DNA of 64,000 nt from Chromatiales bacterium (GTDB taxonomy: Bacteria; Pseudomonadota; Gammaproteobacteria; Chromatiales; Chromatiaceae). This document shows positions 47,715 through 55,063 of this stretch, piece by piece; position 1 is the first letter of the stretch; the number at the start of each line of letters is the position of its first letter. The stretch lies in assembly GCA_028280505.1 (NCBI GenBank), contig JANQLO010000079.1:24939-88938 (forward strand). The letters run 5' to 3'. The notes beneath the pieces are model-generated. The model saw only the letters and a list, made by a program, of their open reading frames with translations. It ran no database searches and was not told the origin of the DNA. The position numbers and the translations under genes are program-made.

Positions 47715-48500
47715 TCAAACGAACCGCACCGACGCCGAGCCGATACCGCCGATCTCGACTCGCATGAAATCGCCCGGCACCACCGGCTCCAAGGGAACCA
47801 GTGAGCCGGACAGAATCACCTCGCCTGCCTTGAGCGAAATACCGAAACGCCCCAAGGTGTTGGCCAACCAAGCCACACAGTTGACCGGCGAACCCAGTGC
47901 CGCGGCACCCGCGCCGGTCGAAATGATGGAACCGTTTTTCTCGACCACCATGCCGACGGTGGCCAGATCGACCTTACGCGGGTCGACCGCATTGTCGCCC
48001 AGCACGAACAGACCGCAGGAGGCGTTGTCCGCAACCGTATCCTGGATCTTGATCTGCCAGTCGCGGATACGGGAGTCGACGATCTCGAAGCAAGGCATGA
48101 CCGCCTCGGTCGCGGCCAACACGTCGGCATTGGTCACGCCGGGCCCGCTCAGATCCTTTTTCAGCATGAAGGCGATCTCGCCTTCGGCGCGTGCCTGGAT
48201 CAGTTGTTCGCTAATCGGCATCTCATCGCCATTGCCGTACACCATGCGATCGGTCAGATAACCGAAATCGGGCTGATGGACGTTCAGCATGTTCTGCACC
48301 GCCTTCGACGTCACTCCGATCTTCTTGCCGATGATCTTTTCGCCATCGGCCACGCGCCGTTCGACCATGCGCAGCGACACGTGGTAAGCATCGTCGATGG
48401 TGATGTCGGGCTCGCGTTCGGTCAGCGGCGCGATCATGCGTTGCGCGCGCAGCGCGTCGAACAGTTCGTCACCCAGTTCTTTGATGCGTTGTTCGTTCAA
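47715..48500 (-). CDS. dmpE: 2-oxopent-4-enoate hydratase (DmpE/XylJ type)
   Basis: 261 aa from the TTG at 48500, preceded by CGGAG at a good distance; this is the usual family length. The frame extends to a TTG at 48542, which would overlap the hydrolase gene by 26 bases. The fumarylacetoacetase-like hydratase fold has IIGKKIGVTSKAVQNML, EGEIAFMLKKDLSGPGV, CFEIVDSRIRDWQIKIQD and GSLVPLEPVVPGD. It hydrates 2-oxopent-4-enoate to 4-hydroxy-2-oxovalerate. It is paralogous to dmpH, with which the enzyme normally associates. Confidence 0.92.
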   Translation of the reverse strand: MNEQRIKELGDELFDALRAQRMIAPLTEREPDITIDDAYHVSLRMVERRVADGEKIIGKKIGVTSKAVQNMLNVHQPDFGYLTDRMVYGNGDEMPISEQLIQARAEGEIAFMLKKDLSGPGVTNADVLAATEAVMPCFEIVDSRIRDWQIKIQDTVADNASCGLFVLGDNAVDPRKVDLATVGMVVEKNGSIISTGAGAAALGSPVNCVAWLANTLGRFGISLKAGEVILSGSLVPLEPVVPGDFMRVEIGGIGSASVRFV

Positions 48501-48516
48501 ACCAAGGCTCCGTTGT

Positions 48517-49365
48517 TCATTGTTCGGCGAGGAAATCGCCAACCAAGCGATTGAAACGATCCGTATGTTCGATCTGCACCCAATGGCCGCAGCGCCCGAA
48601 CAGATGCAGTTGGGATCTATCGGTGAGTTCGAATAACCGTTGCGAGATCGACGCGGGGATCACACGATCGTCGCGCCCGTGGATGATCAGCAGCTCTTTG
48701 TCCAGTCCCCGCACTTCATCCTCGGTGTTGGACAAGGCATCGACCCAACGCTGTCTTGGTGCCGGGAACATCGCGGCGAACGATTCCTGCACCCCCGGAC
48801 GTGACGCCGCCCGGTAACGCAACGCCGCGAGCTCGTCGTTCACCAGGCCACGATCGAACGCAAAGATGTCGAGCAAGGCGCGCATGTTCTCGACCGATGG
48901 TTGATAGCCCCAAACGGCATCCAAACCCTCGGTGATCGGAAAAGGCAGGCTGACCGCGCCCATCAAGACGAGCCGCCGCACACGCTCGGGATAACGCAAG
49001 GCGAACTTCAGCGCCAGGGAACCACCGAAGGAGTTGCCGACCAGATCGACTTGATTCAGTTCGAGTGCATCGAGCAGGCCGAGCAGATGCGCGACCCAAC
49101 CATCGATGTCATAGCGCGCGTCGTCCTTACGCTCGGTAAATCCGAAACCGGCCATGTCCGGTGCGATCACCCGGTAGCGCTCACCCAATGCCGGCAGGTT
49201 GAGGCGCCAGTTGGCCCAGGCGCTGACACCGGGGCCCGAACCATGCAGCAGCACGACCGGCGCACCCTCACCGATATCGTGATAGTTGGTCAGCAATCCA
49301 CCGGCATCGATGGTGCGACCGATCTCGGGATTCGACGTCTGGTTGTGCATGGCTAGCGCGCTCAT
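48517..49365 (-). CDS. dmpD: 2-hydroxymuconate-semialdehyde hydrolase
   Basis: 282 aa from the ATG at 49365; a TTG at 49371 and an ATG 18 bases in are alternatives. Alpha/beta-hydrolase features are the oxyanion region VVLLHGSGPGVSAWANWR, the nucleophile elbow LVGNSFGGSLAL, Asp in IIHGRDDRVIP and His in FGRCGHWVQIEH. This matches XylF/DmpD C-C hydrolases, which cleave 2-hydroxymuconic semialdehyde (or its 6-alkyl analogues) to 2-oxopent-4-enoate plus an acid. Having both this gene and dmpC gives the hydrolytic and dehydrogenase branches. Confidence 0.93.
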   Translation of the reverse strand: MSALAMHNQTSNPEIGRTIDAGGLLTNYHDIGEGAPVVLLHGSGPGVSAWANWRLNLPALGERYRVIAPDMAGFGFTERKDDARYDIDGWVAHLLGLLDALELNQVDLVGNSFGGSLALKFALRYPERVRRLVLMGAVSLPFPITEGLDAVWGYQPSVENMRALLDIFAFDRGLVNDELAALRYRAASRPGVQESFAAMFPAPRQRWVDALSNTEDEVRGLDKELLIIHGRDDRVIPASISQRLFELTDRSQLHLFGRCGHWVQIEHTDRFNRLVGDFLAEQ

Positions 49366-49372
49366 CGGCAAC

Positions 49373-50833
49373 TCACAGCTTCAAGCAGACGTTTTTGAGT
49401 TCGGTATAGAACTCGAGTGAATGCACACCGCCCTCACGGCCGATACCCGAGGCACCCATGCCGCCGAAGGGCGTGCGCAGATCGCGCAGGAACCAGGAAT
49501 TCACCCAGACGATGCCGGCCTCGACCGCATCGGCCACACGGTGGGCGCGACTCGCGTTTTCGGTCCAGACCGCGGCCGCGAGGCCGTAGTCGGTATCGTT
49601 CGCCAACGACACCGCCTCTTCCTCGGTATCGAAGGGACGCACATGACAGCAGGGTCCGAAGATCTCGTCCCGGATGCATACGGCATCGTCGGCGAGCCCG
49701 GTCCAGATGGTCGGCTGTACCCAGGCACCACCGGCCAGATCACCGGACATCTCGGGCTTGCCGCCACCGGTGACCACGGTCGCGCCTTCTTCGACCGCCT
49801 TGGCGTAATACGACAGCACCTTGTCCTGGTGCTCTTTGCTGATCAGCGGGCCCATGCTGGTCTCGGGATCGTCCCAGGCACCCAGCTTCATGAACTCGGC
49901 ACCGCGCTTCAGTCGCGCAAGGAACTCATCGAAGATCGGGCGCTCGACATACACACGCTCGGTACCCAAACAGACCTGACCACAATTGGCGAAGGCCGAA
50001 CGCAGCGTGCCTTCGACGGCCTTTTCCATATCGCAATCGGCGAAGACCAGGGCCGGGTTCTTACCGCCCAACTCGAAAGAGACGTGGCGAATGTGATCGG
50101 CCGAGGCCTTGAGAATGGCCGCGCCGGTGCGCGTCTCGCCGGTGAAGGTGATGCCGTCGATATCTTTATGACTGGTCAGAAACTCGCCGGCCGAATCAGG
50201 CCCGAAGCCGTGCACCACGTTGTACACGCCACGCGGAATACCGGCCTCGTTCATCACCTCGCCGAGCAGCGCGGTGGTGGACGGCGTCTCTTCCGATGGC
50301 TTGACCACCACGGTATTGCCACAGGCCAATGCCGGCCCGACCTTCCAGGTCATTAGCAACAAAGGCAGGTTCCAAGGACTGACCACCGCGATCACGCCCT
50401 TCGGCTTGCGCAGCGCATAGTTCAACGCCCCGGTGCCATCCGGCGTATCGAGCATGAAGCTCTCGGTGGGTACGTTTTTTACGAGGTCGGCAAAGATCTT
50501 GAAATTGGCCGCACCGCGCGGGATGTCGACATGCCGCGCCAGACTGCCTGGCTTGCCGGTGTCCAGACATTCGGCCTCCAAGAACTCGTCGAAACGCGCA
50601 TTGATGCCGTCGGCCAACTTGTGCAACAGCGTCATGCGATCCGCGACCGGCATGCGCCCCCAATCACCTAACAGCGCGGCCCTCGCGGCCTCGACGGCCC
50701 GATCGACTTCCCCGCGACCGGCCTCGTGAATCACACCGATTTGTTGACCGGTCGCCGGGCTGACGTTGGCAAAGGTGCGACCGGATGCCGAGCCCACGAA
50801 CTGTCCATCGATGAAGTGTTTGATTTCTTTCAT
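49373..50833 (-). CDS. dmpC: 2-hydroxymuconic semialdehyde dehydrogenase
   Basis: 486 aa from the ATG at 50833 (AAAGAAAC upstream), the family length; the frame runs further to 50878. ALDH features are VVSPWNLPLLLMTWK, GITFTGETRTGAAI, the catalytic Glu in FELGGKNPAL and the catalytic Cys in FANCGQVCLGTERVY. It oxidises 2-hydroxymuconic semialdehyde with NAD+ to 4-oxalocrotonate, the entry to the DmpH branch. It is the first gene of the lower meta-cleavage transcript, facing the divergent GntR regulator across a 260-base promoter region. Confidence 0.94.
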   Translation of the reverse strand: MKEIKHFIDGQFVGSASGRTFANVSPATGQQIGVIHEAGRGEVDRAVEAARAALLGDWGRMPVADRMTLLHKLADGINARFDEFLEAECLDTGKPGSLARHVDIPRGAANFKIFADLVKNVPTESFMLDTPDGTGALNYALRKPKGVIAVVSPWNLPLLLMTWKVGPALACGNTVVVKPSEETPSTTALLGEVMNEAGIPRGVYNVVHGFGPDSAGEFLTSHKDIDGITFTGETRTGAAILKASADHIRHVSFELGGKNPALVFADCDMEKAVEGTLRSAFANCGQVCLGTERVYVERPIFDEFLARLKRGAEFMKLGAWDDPETSMGPLISKEHQDKVLSYYAKAVEEGATVVTGGGKPEMSGDLAGGAWVQPTIWTGLADDAVCIRDEIFGPCCHVRPFDTEEEAVSLANDTDYGLAAAVWTENASRAHRVADAVEAGIVWVNSWFLRDLRTPFGGMGASGIGREGGVHSLEFYTELKNVCLKL

Positions 50834-51093
50834 ATGTTTCTTTTTCAGCGGTCTGTCGGACCGAAAAGAAGCCGACAACCGACGGCAATGCGCGGCTGCC
50901 TTCGAGATGAAAGAAGGATAATGGATATTTATCGATAATCAAGTTTTTTATCGATTTTTTGATATTTTTTTGTTTTTAGCTATTCTTATCGATATCTACT
51001 GATATATCGATACTTAACCGGATTCTATGATTTAGTCCGGGAATTGAAGTAAACTCAAACACTTAACGAATAAACATACGGAATTCAGGGACT
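50834..51093. promoter_or_regulatory. Divergent dmpC / gntR promoter with ATCGAT-type candidate operators
   Basis: A+T-rich region containing four ATCGAT cores within 85 bases: TTATCGATAA at 50929-50938, TTATCGATTT at 50948-50957, CTTATCGATATC at 50985-50996 and GATATATCGATAC at 51001-51013. The same TTATCGATAT sequence recurs upstream of dmpQ at 58797-58806. GntR/FCD regulators bind short palindromes near their own gene, so this cluster is a candidate operator set controlling both directions. Which effector releases the repressor is not known; a meta-pathway intermediate would be expected. Confidence 0.6.
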
Positions 51094-51804
51094 ATGGCTA
51101 TTGCGGCATCTGCCACGCCCAAATCGGACGGCGGCCCCCGCACGCTGACCGACCAGGCCTATCAACGACTGCGTGACGACATCATCCACGGCCATCTGGC
51201 ACCGAATACGAAGCTTCGAATCGAACCGCTGCGCAAACAATATGGTGTCGGTGCAACACCGTTGCGCGAGGCCTTGAGTCGCCTATCCGCGGACGGCTTC
51301 GTCACCATCGAGGGGCAGCGTGGCTTCAAAGTCGCCGACATGACGCCGGAAGATCTGGAGGACGTCACCAACCTGCGCGTGGTGCTCGAAAGCCAGGCGC
51401 TGACCCAAAGCATTCTCAAAGGTGACGACGCCTGGGAGGCACGCATCGTCGCGGCCTTTCATAGCCTGTCGAAAATCGAGGAGTCGAAGGGCGAACGCGA
51501 CATCCAGGAGTGGGAACTGCGCAACAGCGCCTTCCACGATGCCCTGACCGCAGCCTGCCGTTCGCAATGGCTTCGACGCTTCTACACCATTCTGTACGAT
51601 CAGCATAAGCGTTATCGCAATCTGGCGCGCAGCGATACCGCGGGCAAACGCGATCTGCACGCCGAACACGAGGCCATTTATAAGGCCGCCCTCGCACGCG
51701 ACGTGGAGGCCGCCTGCAAGGCCAATGAGTTTCACATTCGTCAAACCGCGGAGGTCGTTCAACGGCTCATGGAAGACGAATGGCAGGAAACGGCCAAGGC
51801 CTGA
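51094..51804 (+). CDS. GntR-family transcriptional regulator (FCD subfamily)
   Basis: 236 aa. The winged helix lies at about residues 18-82 (AYQRLRDDIIHGHLAPNTKL, YGVGATPLREALSRLSADGF). The FCD effector domain lies at about 90-220, with helical ligand- and metal-binding residues in ELRNSAFHDALTAACRS, and LHAEHEAIYKAALARDVEAA after it. It is divergent to dmpC, so it most likely controls the lower meta-cleavage operon and itself. FCD members often respond to carboxylic acids and frequently act as repressors. The stop overlaps the VOC gene start by one base (TGATG). Confidence 0.92.
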   Translation: MAIAASATPKSDGGPRTLTDQAYQRLRDDIIHGHLAPNTKLRIEPLRKQYGVGATPLREALSRLSADGFVTIEGQRGFKVADMTPEDLEDVTNLRVVLESQALTQSILKGDDAWEARIVAAFHSLSKIEESKGERDIQEWELRNSAFHDALTAACRSQWLRRFYTILYDQHKRYRNLARSDTAGKRDLHAEHEAIYKAALARDVEAACKANEFHIRQTAEVVQRLMEDEWQETAKA

Positions 51805-52250
51805 TGCAAACCCGCCACCTCGGCCATGTGGTGCTGTACGTTCGCGATCTGCAACGCTCGCTGGCGTTCTACCGCGACCTGCTCGGTCTGCGTTCACTGG
51901 GCGAAGCCTTCAACGGTCGCGCCTGCATGCTGACCAGCGGACGTACCCATCACGAACTCTTGCTGCTCGAGGTCGGCGACGCGCCGGCACCACCCGCCGG
52001 TCGCCGCTTGGGTCTCTACCATATCGGTTGGTGTATCGGTGACGACGATGCCGCGCTGGCGAAAGCCAAGGCCGAACTCGAGGCCGCCGGTATCGTGATC
52101 GAAGGCATGTCCGACCACTGGGTTAGCCATAGCCTTTATCTGCGCGACCCGGACGGCAACGAAATCGAACTCTATGTCGACGTTCCCGGCTATGATTGGG
52201 ATAGCAGGACCGAATGGCTGACACAACCCGTCAAGCCATTGAACTTATAA
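51804..52250 (+). CDS. VOC (glyoxalase/dioxygenase-fold) protein
   Basis: 148 aa from the ATG at 51804, coupled to the gntR stop. Two beta-alpha-beta-beta-beta modules are visible: HLGHVVLYVRDLQRSLAFYRDLLGL in the first and GLYHIGWCIGDDDAALAKAKAEL in the second, with SLYLRDPDGNEIELYVD at the end. Metal-ligand candidates are His in HLGHVVLYV, His in LYHIGWCI and Glu in NEIELY. The family includes extradiol dioxygenases, glyoxalases and epimerases. With one domain only, it resembles the accessory VOC proteins of aromatic clusters. The exact reaction is unknown. Confidence 0.85.
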   Translation: MQTRHLGHVVLYVRDLQRSLAFYRDLLGLRSLGEAFNGRACMLTSGRTHHELLLLEVGDAPAPPAGRRLGLYHIGWCIGDDDAALAKAKAELEAAGIVIEGMSDHWVSHSLYLRDPDGNEIELYVDVPGYDWDSRTEWLTQPVKPLNL

Positions 52251-52370
52251 CAACCTGCACGTTCGACGAACTGAGAGATCCACGGGCAAGCGGTGACCGC
52301 CGATGCCCTTGACGCAATCGCAAGCCCAGTACGTCTGGCGTAAGGCACCTTGTCCGACGGAGAAGTGCTG

Positions 52371-52865
52371 ATGCGTGAGATAAGCGAGAAAGAACTGCTG
52401 AGCGAACACCGGTTCGAGACCTTCAAACAGGCCTCGACCTTCGGCGCCCTATCGAACGACACCATCGCATGGCTGCTGCACGAGGGACGCATCCACGCGC
52501 TCGACGAAGGCGAAAACCTGTTCGAACACGGCGACCGCGGCGACAGCTTTTTCATCATCCTCGACGGCAGCCTCGCATACTACAAGTATCACAACGGTCG
52601 TTACGCCTATATTCGCGATTACGAGCAAGGCCAGCAGGTCGGCTTCGTCAGCACCATCGCGCTACACGACCGGGTCGGCAAAGCGGTCGCCAAGCAAACG
52701 ACCGTGGCACTCGAAATAAGCTGTTCTGTATTTTATGGCCTGCATCAGCAGGCGCCGACCGATTTCGGTCTGCTGATGCTCAACCTCGCGCGAGAGATGG
52801 CGCGTACGATTCGTAAGGTCGACAATATCATTGTTGATATGCGTGATGGTGACGCCACGAACTAG
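52371..52865 (+). CDS. Stand-alone cyclic-nucleotide-binding-domain protein
   Basis: 164 aa from the ATG at 52371 with ACGGAG upstream. A single CRP-like cNMP beta-barrel (about 20-140) is recognisable from ALDEGENLFEHGDRGDSFFIILDGSLAYYK. No helix-turn-helix or enzyme domain follows. The phosphate-binding cassette is degenerate: the GE pair is GF (QQVGFVSTIALHDRVGKAVA) and the cassette Arg is missing, so cAMP or cGMP binding is doubtful. It is on the same strand as the gntR-VOC pair after a 120-base gap and may belong to their unit. The function is unknown. Confidence 0.8.
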   Translation: MREISEKELLSEHRFETFKQASTFGALSNDTIAWLLHEGRIHALDEGENLFEHGDRGDSFFIILDGSLAYYKYHNGRYAYIRDYEQGQQVGFVSTIALHDRVGKAVAKQTTVALEISCSVFYGLHQQAPTDFGLLMLNLAREMARTIRKVDNIIVDMRDGDATN

Positions 52866-53121
52866 ATTTGGAAAAGCTGGGCCCGATCCAACGGCAACCG
52901 CCAGATGCTTTCAGAGCCCCATCCCGGCTTTCGAGCAAGAGTAAATGAAAGTTGTCTGACTCGATGATCGGTAACACCATCGAAAATCGGTCGGCCGGGA
53001 ACGTCATCTGGGCAGCTTGGCTCCGGCGTCGCCGGCACATGGCGCGTGTTTCGATCCACAACGACGATGTGTATCACTGCTGTGCTACACTTGTCGCCGA
53101 CGCTGTAATCAGGAATTCGGT
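52866..53121 (+). promoter_or_regulatory. Leader of the toxin-antitoxin genes with palindromic operator
   Basis: Contains a near-perfect 22-base inverted repeat at 53069-53090 (GTGTATCACTGCTGTGCTACAC; 18 of 22 positions symmetric), about 30 bases upstream of the antitoxin start. Ribbon-helix-helix antitoxins usually repress their own promoter by binding such a palindrome. A TACACT at 53086-53091 could be the -10 element it covers. The first 180 bases hold no supported gene. Confidence 0.55.
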
Positions 53122-53406
53122 ATGTCCACGACAACCATCAGGCTCCCCGACGATCTTAAGGCGCGCCTTTCGAAAGTCGCAAAGAAGCTCGGATCGTCAT
53201 CGCACGCACTGATTCTCGACGCGATATCGGAACGGGTCGAGGCGGAGGAACGGCGCAGCGCATTTCTTACAACGGCCGAAAAACGTTACGCCAAACTGGC
53301 GGAATCGGGCGAAACGATAAGCTGGGAAGAAATGAAGGTGTATCTGAGGGACCGGACGTCGGGCAAAAAAGTCAAACGCCCGAATCCCAGGAAGCTCACT
53401 CGCTGA
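53122..53406 (+). CDS. CopG/RHH-family antitoxin
   Basis: 94 aa from the ATG at 53122 (AGGAATTCGGT upstream). The ribbon-helix-helix start MSTTTIRLPDDLKARLSKVA and SSSHALILDAISERVEAEE is typical of CopG/RHH antitoxins of ParD/RelB type. The C-terminal basic tail should wrap the toxin. It is followed 4 bases later by a ParE-type toxin. Together with the palindrome at 53069 this makes a standard type II toxin-antitoxin operon. Confidence 0.88.
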   Translation: MSTTTIRLPDDLKARLSKVAKKLGSSSHALILDAISERVEAEERRSAFLTTAEKRYAKLAESGETISWEEMKVYLRDRTSGKKVKRPNPRKLTR

Positions 53407-53410
53407 CATA

Positions 53411-53701
53411 ATGGCGACAATAGAAATCGCCCCCGAGGTCGCGGACGACTTCGACCGCATTCTGGATCATCTACTCCAACACGAGGTCCCGGAGGCAGAA
53501 AATCGTATTCATGCGATCGTCCAGGCGATCTCGGTTCTCGAAACCAATCCAATGATTGGTCGGCCTACATCTAGCGACCTGCGTGAGTTGATCATCGGAC
53601 AGAAGTCGAAAGGCTATGTTGCTTTGTATCGGTTCGTTGCCGAGATCGACACCGTATTCGTGCTGGCCGTTCGTGCGCAAAAGGAGGCTGGTTATGAATG
53701 A
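53411..53701 (+). CDS. ParE/RelE-superfamily toxin
   Basis: 96 aa. The pattern IEIAPEVADDFDRILDHLLQ, AISVLETNPMIGRPT, LRELIIG and YVALYRFVAEIDTVFVLAVRAQKEAGY matches the ParE/RelE fold (helix pair followed by a sheet). ParE members poison gyrase, RelE members cleave mRNA; catalytic identity cannot be settled, though YRF with a C-terminal QKEAGYE fits ParE-like plasmid toxins. It lies directly downstream of the antitoxin and 156 bases before the nuclease-HerA genes, probably part of the same accessory island. Confidence 0.88.
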   Translation: MATIEIAPEVADDFDRILDHLLQHEVPEAENRIHAIVQAISVLETNPMIGRPTSSDLRELIIGQKSKGYVALYRFVAEIDTVFVLAVRAQKEAGYE

Positions 53702-53857
53702 CGCTGGTGCATCGCGGCTCGAGTCGACACGGATTCCGCCTACGTCGTCACGAACGGAACGTCTTTCACCCAGTATACGAATTTACTCTGACCCAAATCT
53801 ACAGCGACGATGTAAAGGATACTGGAAAGTTAGACACTGGGATAAAGGGAAGGCACC

Positions 53858-55063
53858 ATGCCACGCTCCGCTGACTACACCATCCAAGGCTTCTTGTACC
53901 AGTTCAACAAGACGGCCCTAGAAATACTGAAAGCTCAGGAAGATGACACGATTACCGTCGAAGGTATTGTCGAGGACATCGAAGTTGCATCTTCTGCCTC
54001 GCTAACTGCGATTCAGTGTAAATACCATGAAACGAGCACATCTTTCACAGAGAGCAAGGTCTACAAACCGTTGCTCCAGATGCTCAAGCATTTCTCCAAT
54101 TGCCCAACTCAAAATATCCGCTACGTTCTCTTCGCACATTTCGCGGGCACCAGCGGTCCGCCCGCTACGGTAGGGAAAAGCACACTTAAGGCAGCCTTGG
54201 CCTCTAAAGATAAGGAACTCAAAAAGCACATCAAAGCAGTTCCAAAGAATATTGACCTCGACGATTTCGTAGAGCGCTTCAAAATGGAGTTCGGACCGAG
54301 TTATGAAGAAATCACTAAGGAGGTCAGTAGACAACTAGAAGCAAATGGTTTTCCCGCTTGCGACATTGAGACCCTCGCATATCCAAACACAATTCATCTG
54401 ATCTCAATACTCAGCATGAAACACGCCGCATCTGAGCGAAAAATCACAAAGAAGGCTTTCCTTTCTGACCTCAAAGCTATTCGAACAACAGCCATCTCCG
54501 GATGGACGCTAGCACTTAGAACCCGGAAGAAGCTTCTTCAAGCACGGCGCAAGCAGATGAAAGTTCACCTGGACAAAAATGTACGGCTTCGTTACTTCGT
54601 CATAGGTCCTAACATTATTGAGGACTATGACAATGAAATCGTCCTTTTCATTAGCGACTACATCGACAAGTACCATTACAAAGCTGCCCACACAGAGACT
54701 CCCACGATGTGTATCTGTGCAAAGCAAGATCAGATTCTGGATATCGAGAGGCGCTTGTACACAAAAGGTATTGTTTCCGAAAACGGATACATCGGCGGAG
54801 AATTCCAAGAAGCTCGCTTTTTCAGAGATCCAATGATCAAGAAGAAGCGAGGCACCAAAATTCAAAGAGAATTTTCTCTTCGCATCCTGAGCTGGAGCGA
54901 GCATGGTGAAATTTTGGACAAAAAGAAGTGCGACGACCTTTTCATTATCGGTGAACTCAACCTAGATTCACTCGATACTGCAGACATTAATGTCGAACGA
55001 CTGGCAAGCGCGACAATGAAGGAAATCAAATACATCATGGGGTTGAGCAATGTCTACGACTAG
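53858..55063 (+). CDS. DUF4297/Cap4-like nuclease-domain protein of a HerA defence pair
   Basis: 401 aa. The N-terminus (about 8-75) carries the PD-(D/E)xK pattern of DUF4297/Cap4-type dsDNA endonucleases: GFLYQFNKTALEIL, then Glu35, Asp40, and IQCKYHE with the Gln53-x-Lys55 pair. The middle is helical. The C-terminal 130 residues (from YFVIGPNIIEDYDNEIVLFI to the end) form a domain I do not recognise; it does not look like SAVED. Codon choice and base composition are more A+T-rich than in the flanking dmp genes, a sign of transfer. It overlaps the HerA gene by 14 bases. A defence role is inferred from pairing with HerA, as in reported DUF4297-HerA systems. Confidence 0.75.
   Translation: MPRSADYTIQGFLYQFNKTALEILKAQEDDTITVEGIVEDIEVASSASLTAIQCKYHETSTSFTESKVYKPLLQMLKHFSNCPTQNIRYVLFAHFAGTSGPPATVGKSTLKAALASKDKELKKHIKAVPKNIDLDDFVERFKMEFGPSYEEITKEVSRQLEANGFPACDIETLAYPNTIHLISILSMKHAASERKITKKAFLSDLKAIRTTAISGWTLALRTRKKLLQARRKQMKVHLDKNVRLRYFVIGPNIIEDYDNEIVLFISDYIDKYHYKAAHTETPTMCICAKQDQILDIERRLYTKGIVSENGYIGGEFQEARFFRDPMIKKKRGTKIQREFSLRILSWSEHGEILDKKKCDDLFIIGELNLDSLDTADINVERLASATMKEIKYIMGLSNVYD

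Noticed and set aside
52862..53134. 90-codon minus-strand ORF ending SIWRLPLDRAQLFQI
   Set aside because: It covers the toxin-antitoxin operator region and lacks a ribosome-binding site. The C-terminal residues looked protein-like, possibly a relic, but I could not tie them to a family.
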